This document shows, piece after piece, positions 52,501-61,500 of a DNA stretch of 64,000 nucleotides; within the stretch, counting starts at the first letter, position 1, and every line of letters begins with the position of its first letter. This stretch comes from DATBDM01 sp034664425. Its GTDB lineage: Bacteria; Actinomycetota; Thermoleophilia; Solirubrobacterales; Solirubrobacteraceae. A program made the position numbers and the translations under genes. The notes beneath the pieces are model-generated. The model worked only from the letters and a program-made list of their open reading frames with translations, was not told the DNA's origin and ran no database searches. The stretch covers positions 1 to 64,000 of the forward strand of contig JAXDHR010000149.1 in the NCBI GenBank assembly GCA_034664425.1. The letters are read 5' to 3'.

Positions 52501-55500
52501 GATGGCCTCCACCAAGCTCGTGACCGTGCGCGTCAACGCGATGCGCCAGACGGTGACGGGAACGTCCAACGTGGTTGCCGTCGCGGTCGACGAGACGTTC
52601 ACGGTCGGCGGCGTCACCAAGCAGCTCACGCTCCCTGCGGGCCCGTACCTGTCGATCGAGGCCGACGGCGTCGCCGTCACCTTCGCCGGCCAGAGCATCA
52701 CGGCCGACCTGACCTTCGAGCACCTCCGGCCCGTCGGCGCGAACGGGTTCATCGACGCTACCGACGCCGACGTGACCCACATCACCGTCGCCAACGCCGG
52801 CCTGCGGATCGGCAGCGCGCAGCGCGACTTCGCCGTCGTCTCGGGCGGCCACGGGACGTTCACGATCGTGGGCAGGAGCGGCACGACGCCGGGCGGCGTC
52901 TACGGGAGCCTGACCGCCGACGTCGCCGTCGACGTTCCCGGCGTCCATGTCTCGGGCACCTTCGCCGTCGCGGTCAACACCACCACGGCCGACCAGGGCG
53001 CGCTCGCGAGGCAGTCAGTGCTCGTCTCGGGCACCGGCGTATCCCTGACGGCCTTCGGCCAGACGCTCACGGGCGATCTCTCCTTCTCGAAGTCGCCGAC
53101 CGCGGTCGCCATCACCGCCACCAACCTGGTCCTCGTGCTCGGCAGCGGGTCCACGCCGTTTCTCACGGTGACGGTCGCCTCCGGCGCGCTGCAGGTCACG
53201 AACGCCGGCATCGCGGCCCACCTCGTGGCCACGATCCAGCCCAGCGCCCAGCTGTCCTCCTACCTCTCGTTCGGCACCGGCTTCACGCTCGCGCTGGACC
53301 TCAACACGGCCGCGACGGCGCAGACGGCCGGCGGCGCCACCGTCGCGCCCGGCCTGCTCGTCCAGGCGGGTACGCCGGGGCACCCGATCAGCGTCACCGT
53401 CTTCGGGCAGACCCTGTCGGGCGTCTTCTCGTTCCAGCAGCAGACCACCGCGGCCGGCACCAAGATCGTGCGCATCGCCTTCACCGAGGCCGGGCTGTTC
53501 CTCGGCGACGCCGGCACGCACGAGGGCGTGACGCTGGACTCCGGCGCCGGCGCCGTCCTCGTGACCCCGCAGGGCGTCGCGGGCGAGCTCTCGGGGCACA
53601 TCGCGCTGACGACCGAGCTCCAGCAGCGGCTCAACGCGACGCTCGGCTCGACCGTCACGATCCAGTTCAACACGCTCGGCACGGCGGTCGACGAGGTCTT
53701 CGCCTTCACCGGCGGCGACGTCGCCATCGCCACGACGCGCCAGGGCGGGGCCGCGGCGACCGAGGTCCAGACGATCACGCTCGGGTCCGGCTCCGCGCCG
53801 TTCACGCTCGGGGTCGACGTCAACCGCAACGGGCGCATCGACGCCGCCGAGGTGACGCGCTCGCTCACGGCACCGAGCGCGAGCGCGCTGCAGTCCGCGA
53901 TCGAGGCGCTCTACGGGAGCGCAGGCAGCGGGCACGTCGCGGTCACGCAGGCGGGCGCCGCCTACACCGTGACGTGGGCGCAGAACGGCGACCAGGCGCC
54001 GATCGTCGCCAACGTCACGGGGCTCAAGCTGCAGGCCGGACCGTTCGTCCGCGCGCTCGCGCTCGACACCGTGATCACCGTCGACGGCGTCGGCCTGCGC
54101 GGCGACTTCGCCTTCGACCGCGTGACGTCCAACGGTGTCACCGTCACGCGCGTCGCGGGCGTCAACGTGTCGATCGCCACCTCCGAGACGCTGCCCGGCA
54201 TGTCCACCAACCCGGGCGTCACCGGCGGCCAGGGCGCGCTGTTCGTCTACTCGGGCGCCAAGACGGGCATCGCGGGGACGATCAGCGGGCGGATCGCGAC
54301 ATCCGTCGGCAGCTTCTCGGCGCAGGCCACCGTCGGCATCTCGTTCAACACGACCAACACCAACGTCAACGAGACGGTGACGATCGGCGCGACGACGCTG
54401 ACCGTGAAGCTGCCGGCCTCGCCGACGTTCTCCTTCGACCTGACCGACGTCGCCTTCGACTTCGGCGGCATCCTGCAGGTCCGCGGCAACTTCAAGTTCG
54501 CCGGCGACACGGCGACCGCCACCGCCGTCGAGATCTTCGTCGGCCACACCGAGATCGACGCGGCGACCGGCGAGCCCGGCAGCTTCAAGCTCGACGACGG
54601 CAGCGTCCGGCCGGGCACGATCGGCGTCCTGCTCTCAAACGCGACGATCGTCGTGCAGCGCTACGGGAGCACGTCGCCGCGGCCCTACGCGCTCTACGCC
54701 ACGGGCGCGCTGCAGCTCGTCGGGCTCGACGGCCTCGACGTCTCGGGCACGGTCAGCTTCCGGGTCAACACGGACACCGCGCCGCACACGATCCCGGACG
54801 GCTCCGGCGGCAGCGGCACGATCGCGCTCGACGCGGGCGCCTTCTCGTTCATCGCCGGCAACGTCCACATCGGCGTCGCCCACGTGCTCGACATCGCCGG
54901 CACCCTCGTCCTGACGCGCCGCCCCGACGGCACCCTCGACCTGACGCTGGCCAACACGCTGGTCGGCATCCAGATCTCCGGCACCGACGTGTTCCAGATC
55001 AGCGGCAGCGCGAGCTTCACGATCGCGCCGGTCACCGGCTTCCATCTCGTGAACTTCAAGGTCACGGGCTTCGAGCTCTTCGGCGCCGTCGGCCTCGACA
55101 TCCCGACGGGTGCGGGCACGACGCCGACGACCGGCGGCTCGGCGACGTCGACCGGAGCAGCGCCGCCGATCGCCCTGCCGGTGGCCCACCTCGCCGCGCC
55201 GCTCAGCGGAGCCGTGCTGATGCCCGGCGCGGTCACGCACATCGACGTCACCTTCACCGACCTGAGCGGCGTGGGCATCGACGCGGCGACCATCAAGGGC
55301 GACGAGCTGATCGTGACCCTCAACGGGCAGGCCGTGACCGTCGGCACCCCGACGGCCGTCGCCGGCAAGGCCAACACCTGGTCCTACGCGGTCACGTCGC
55401 CGCTCACCGACGGCGTGCTGAACGTCGCCTTCAAGGCCGGCTCGTTCGCCGACAAGGGCGGCGTCACGAACGCGGCGGGGAGCGAGCGCATCTACCTCTC

Positions 55501-58500
55501 GGGCACCGGCAAGCCGGGTCCCGTGGCCCAGCTCGTGAGCCCGGCCGGGGGCGAGACGATCACCGCCGACACGCTCAACGCGCGCCGCTACATCGACGTG
55601 AGCTACCAGAGCCTCGACGGCTCGCCGATCGACAAGTCGACGATCACCGACGCCGGTCCCGAGTTCACGCTCGCCGGCCCGGGGCTGGCCGACGTCGCAC
55701 TCGACACGAGCGGCGCGCCGGTCATCGTCGGATCGCCGCTGCTGATCGCCGGAACGGCCGACGACGCCACCTCGGTCACCTACCGGTACTACCTCAAGGA
55801 CAAGGACGCGACCAACGCGATCGACCTGTTCACCGCTGGCGACGTGACCGTCACCTTCCTCGACCCGACGAACGTCGCGGTCGGCGCCGGCTTCAAGACG
55901 AAGGCGGGGACCGCCAACCTCAAGGGCGTCACCCAGAGCTTCACGCTGAACCCGCTCGCCCCGGGCGCCACGCCCACGAGCAAGCCCCTTTCGCTTGGGC
56001 CGCTGACCCTCCAGGGTCCGAGCATCGGCCTCGCCGACGTCGGCTTCAAGGACGGCATGCTCGTGCTGTCGATCGCCGTCGGCGTGCAGCACGCGTCGCT
56101 GAACTTCGGCGCCCGCAGCCCGCTGCAGGGCGGCACGGGGACCCCGGCCACGGCGCCGACGGCGCAGCAGAGCGACAGCGGCATGTCCGTCGACCTGATC
56201 GGCGTGCTCGGCACCTTCGACATCGCCGTGGACGCCTTCGGCCTGCTCAGCGGGAACGTCCGCATCAACGTGCCGGGCAAGTTCTCGCTGCGCGTCGCCT
56301 CGCTCGAGGGCCACATCCCCGGCGTCGCCGACCTCACGGCCGACGGCGTGGCGGTCGCCTACGACCCGGCCGGCGACTCAAGCCAGGAGCTGCTCCGCGT
56401 CGAGCGCGCCACGATCACGTTCCCGAGCTTCGGCGTCCGCGGCACGATCGCGCCGTCCAACGGCGATCCTGGCCTGGTGGTCCGCCAGAACGGGCTCTCG
56501 ATCGGCAGCGCGGAGCTGGCCTTCGGCGTGAGCTCGCCGGCGACCACCGGCCAGCTCACGCAGACCACGAGCGACCCGAAGATCTCCTTCGGCAACCTGC
56601 TCGAGTTCGACGACATCCGGATCGGGGTCAAGAACTTCGACGTCGCCTTCGACTCGGCCAACCCGTTCCCGACGTTCAACGGCTCGATCTACGTCGCCTC
56701 CGGCGGGGTGCGCTTCAACCCGGGCAAGCCGTTCTCGGCGACGATCTCCGATCGCCAGACGGCCGACGACAAGAACGCCGACGGCTCCGACAACACCGAG
56801 GCGATCCACCTCGAGCTCCAGTTCTCCGCCGGAAAGGTCTCGGCGTTCCGCTTCAAGGTCGACACGATGGCCGTCGACCTCGGCGGCTACGTCACGATCA
56901 CGGCGCGCGACTTCACGATCGACACCGGCGCGACCGATACGCAGGACCTGGTGGCCTTCGCCGCCGTCGGGGCGAAGATCAAGGTCGGCTCGCTGGAGCT
57001 GACGGGCGAGGCGCGGAACTTCTCCTTCCTCGGCAACGGCGCCTTCAAGGCCAAGCCCGGCTTCGGTGTGTTCGTCGGCGTGGGCTCGGCCACCGGCGAC
57101 TCGTTCGCGTGGCCGAAGTTCCTGCCGATCCAGATCGACGCCATCGGCGTCCAGTGGGCCGACGTCGAGAACCATCCCGAGGACTTCGTGCTCACGCTGT
57201 CTGCGAGCGTCAGCGCGCTCCAGGGCGTCTCGGGGCTGCAGTTCAGCGGCTCGGTGGTCGGCATCCGCATCCAGCCGTCGCTGCTCGCCCAGGGCAAGTT
57301 CCCGGTCATCGGGATCGACTCGATCGGCGTGACCGTCAAGGGCGCCATGTTCGGCGGCGAGATCGACGCCGGGCTCGTCGGCGGCATCCTCAAGCTCGAC
57401 TCGAGCTACCACATCATCGGCACCTTCGACACCACGACCCCGGTGTACAAGCGCGTGTTCTGGCTCGGCCTCCAGGGCGGCTTCTCGATGGCCGGCATGG
57501 CCGGCTTCACGATCCGCGTCGGGCTCTCGGAGCTCGGGCCGCTGCAGGCGTTCATCAACATCGAGGTGCCCGGCGGCGTGCTGCTCGAGCCGACGACCGG
57601 GCTGACCATCAACGACTTCTCGGCGGGCGTCGAGTTCTTCAAGTCGCTGCCGTCGCTCGACGATCCGCTGCAGCTGCGCTCGCCGACGCTCGGCCTGCCG
57701 ACGAACCTGACCGCCGACCAGTGGATGGCGTCGCTGCAGCAGCAGGTCGCGCTGCAGGCGCAGACGATCGCGGCGCATCCGGAGCTCGGCGGCTTCGCGG
57801 CGGCCTTCACGGCGCCGATGACGATCACCGGCTCGGCGCGGATCTACTCCATCTACACCTCGCAGCAGCTCTTCAACGGCCTCGTGACGATCAAGCTCTC
57901 CACCGACGGCAAGTTCCTGATCGTCGGCACGCTCAACTTCCTGGCCAACTCGGTGTCGATCAGCGCCCGCCTCTACGCGGATCTCTCCAAGGTCACGAGC
58001 GGGAGCGTCACCGTGTTGTTCCTCGCCGACGTCCCCGATCAGGTTCGCCTGCTCACGGTCTACGGCAAGCTGACGATGGGCTTCCGCAACTCGTCCAGCC
58101 AGAACGTCACGTTCTCCCACGAGGGCGTCGTCCCGACCGGCGGCGCGGGCGGTGCGCCGACGGTCCAGCTGGTGACCCCGGGCGCCGGCGGGGGCTCGGT
58201 CGACCAGGGCGTCGCGGACTCGGGGACCGGTACCCGCTACGTGGAGGTCGTCTACTCGCCGGCGCCGGGCAGCACGCTCGACTACGCCCAGCTGCTCGAC
58301 ACGACGCCCGAGTTCGCCCTCAGCCAGGGCGCCTACACCTACCTGGGCGTCGCGCACGCCGGGACGTCGCGGACCGTCACGGCAGCGAGCCCCGACGCGA
58401 TGCTCACCGTCTCGCTCGACACGGGCGACGAGACGGTCCCGCTCGTGCTCGAAGGCGGGACCGCCGGCCACGAGACGCTGGTCACCGGGACGACGACGAA

Positions 58501-61500
58501 GGGCAAGGTCACCATCCTCGCCTCCGAGGACGCCGGCGGCCTGACGGGCACCGCGCTGCTGATCGCCGCGATCCAGCAGACGGGCACCAACCGGTTCCGC
58601 TACGCGGTCGGCGCCGACCCGTGGCCGCTCGGCGAGATCGCCGTCCACTTCACGTCCGGCGCGTTCAAGGACACCGCCGGCGCCCAGAACGCGGACGCCA
58701 CGCTGCGGATCACCGTGACCGGCACGACCGCCGTGCTCGCCGACCCGGGCGCGGACGGCCAGATCGACGTCACCACGCTCAACGACCGCAACTGGATCGA
58801 CGTCACGTTCGTCCAGCCGACCGGCCCGACGGGCGCGGGCACGATCGACGATGCCTCGATCACCGACCTCGCGCCCGAGTTCAGGCTCGGAGGCGCGGGC
58901 CTCGGCTCGGCCGCGCTCGACGCCGCCCGCGCGCCGGTGCGCCTGAGCAGCACGACCACGACCGTCACCTACCGCTACTGGATCACCGGGCAGTTCGCGC
59001 CCACCGGCACGGGGCACGTCACGCTGACGATGCTGGCCGACACCTGGTCGGTCGACACCCTCGCCCAGCCGACGGTGGCGCCGGTGACGCTGACCGTGTC
59101 CGGAACCGATCCGGTCGCCGCGACGATGCGCGTCACGTTCAGCGATCCCGCGGGGCTGACGCTCGACCCGGCCTCGGTGCTCGACGCCGCGCCCGACTTC
59201 GCCGACGCCGACACCGGCGACGGCGCCCCGGGCGTCCAGCTGACCACTGCCGCCGGGACCCCGTGGATCGTCACGCTCGACGAGTCGCGCGACGTGACCC
59301 GCGTCGGGAGCACGAACCAGTTCGACGTCCCCGTGTTCCTCACGCTGCCCGCCGGCGCGATCGCCACCACGTCGGTGACGATCACCCCGGTCGTGCTGCG
59401 AGATGGCGCGAACCACACGGACGGCGTCTCCTACACGGGCGCATCCGGCGGGACGCAGGGCGGTGCCACTGCGGACCTCGGCGACCTCGGCGACACGAAC
59501 CACCGCTCCTTCGTCGACGTCCGCTTCCAGGCCGCCGTCGGTCAGACGCTCGACCCGGGCACGATCGACGGCAACGAGTTCGCCCTCAGCGGCTTCGGCG
59601 GCTCGGGCATCAGCCTGTGGAGCGGCGGAGACGCGGCGATCCAGGTCTCCGCGAACACGTGGCGGTTCCTGCTCGCCGGCACCGACTTCCGGCCGGGCAC
59701 GGTCACGCTGACCTTCGATCACAGCAAGTTCGCCGACAGCCGCGGACCCCCGGCCGGCTACGACTCCACGCAGAGCTTCACCGTGCTCGGGACGACGGCC
59801 GACCTGACCCGCACGGTGACCGGCACCGACGGCCAGCCGACGACGGTCACCCTGGGCGGCGCCTCCGTCGGCCGCGACACGATCAACGCCGCGGGCTACC
59901 TCGAGGTCACGTTCCGGCCGACGAGCGGCGCGGCCATCGACCCCGCGTCGATCGCCGGGGGCGAGCTCTCGCTCGCAGGCCCGGGCGGCGCCACGATCGC
60001 CCTCGCCACCCCCGTCCGCGTCGGCAGCTCGAGCACCTGGCGCTACGCCTTCACCGGCCAGCTGGCGGCCGGCACCTACACCGCGACCTTCGCCGCCGGC
60101 TCGTTCGCCGACAGCGCCGGACGGACCAACCTCGCCGAGACGGAGATCTTCCGCGTCGAGCAGGCGACGGCGCAGCTCGCCGACCCGGCCAACGGCGACC
60201 GCGTCGGGCTGGACGCCATCAACGGCCGCGGCTGGGTCGACGTCACCTTCGCGCCGATCGCCGGGCAGGCCGTCGACGCCACGACGATCACCGACACCGC
60301 CTCGGAGATCACCGTCAGCGCCGCGAGCGGCGACGCCATCGCCGTCGACGGCCGCGGGGTCCTCGTCGACGCCGCCGCGTCGAAGTACCGCTACTTCTTC
60401 ACGGGCTACAAGAGCGGCACGCTGACCGTCGCGGTCGTCGCCGGGTCCTGGAAGAGCCTGGCCGGCACGACCTCGGCGGCGAGCGACGCGACGGCCGGGT
60501 CCCCGGTGACGAGCGGCACCTACGTCGACGTCGCCTTCACGCCGACCACGGGGTCCGCGGTCAAGGCGAGCACGATCGACGGCACCGAGCTGACGCTCGC
60601 CGGCCCCGGGGCGACCGGGCTCACGCGGGATGCGGTCAAGGCGGTCCAGATCGACGCGACCACGTGGCGCTTCCTCTACGCGGGCAAGTTCACCGCCGGC
60701 ACGGTCGACGCGGCGGTCGCCGCCGGCAGCTGGACCGACACCGCCGGCAATGCCGCTGCCGCCGCCGCCGAGTCGTTCGACGTGATCGCGCAGGCGCAGT
60801 CGTTCTACATCGAGCTCTCGGGCGGCATCCGGCTCGAAGCGGCGGGCTTCACGCAGGACCCGCTGCTGGAGATCAAGGCCGACGTCACGCTCGAGATCGA
60901 TACGGCCCGCAAGGTCTTCACGCTCACCTTCTCGGGCCAGATGAGCCTGATCAAGCTCGGGACGGTCGGCTCGACGTCCGGCCGCTTCGTGCTGGACACG
61001 AGCAACCAGCATTCCGACGCGCCGCAGTTCTGGGGGGTCGCCACGATCGAGACCAACTTCACCGCGCTCAAGCCCTACGGCATCGACCTCTACGGCAAGG
61101 GCACGCTGCAGATCAACCTCACGCAGACCGCGCATGTCGAGACGCTCACGCTCCCGGGCCTCGGGGACAACGGCGCCACTGCGACGCGCACGTTCACGCT
61201 CGCGCCGCTCTCGTTCTCGCTCGAGCTCGCCGGCAAGGCCGCGCTCCAGGCACCGGGCAAGAGCACGGACCTGATCCGGTTGACCGGCGGCTTCTACCTG
61301 ATGCTCAGCCCGGACAAGATCCAGCTCTACGAGACGGCTTCGCTGTCGTTCGGCATCGGGGACGCGCAGCTGACCTACGGCGACACCTCGGGCCTGATCA
61401 TGATCTCCACCGGGCTCGACGGCCGCAACCCGGGCGTGGCCGGCGTCTTCAAGATCGGTGCGTCGGCGGGCGTCGGCCTGCCCGCGAGCATCGGGGACTT

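Noticed and set aside
36660..54900. DNA-level tandem repeats or a CRISPR-like array
   Set aside because: The periodicity is at protein level; nucleotide units vary in length (300-430 bases) and sequence, with no short identical repeats and spacers.
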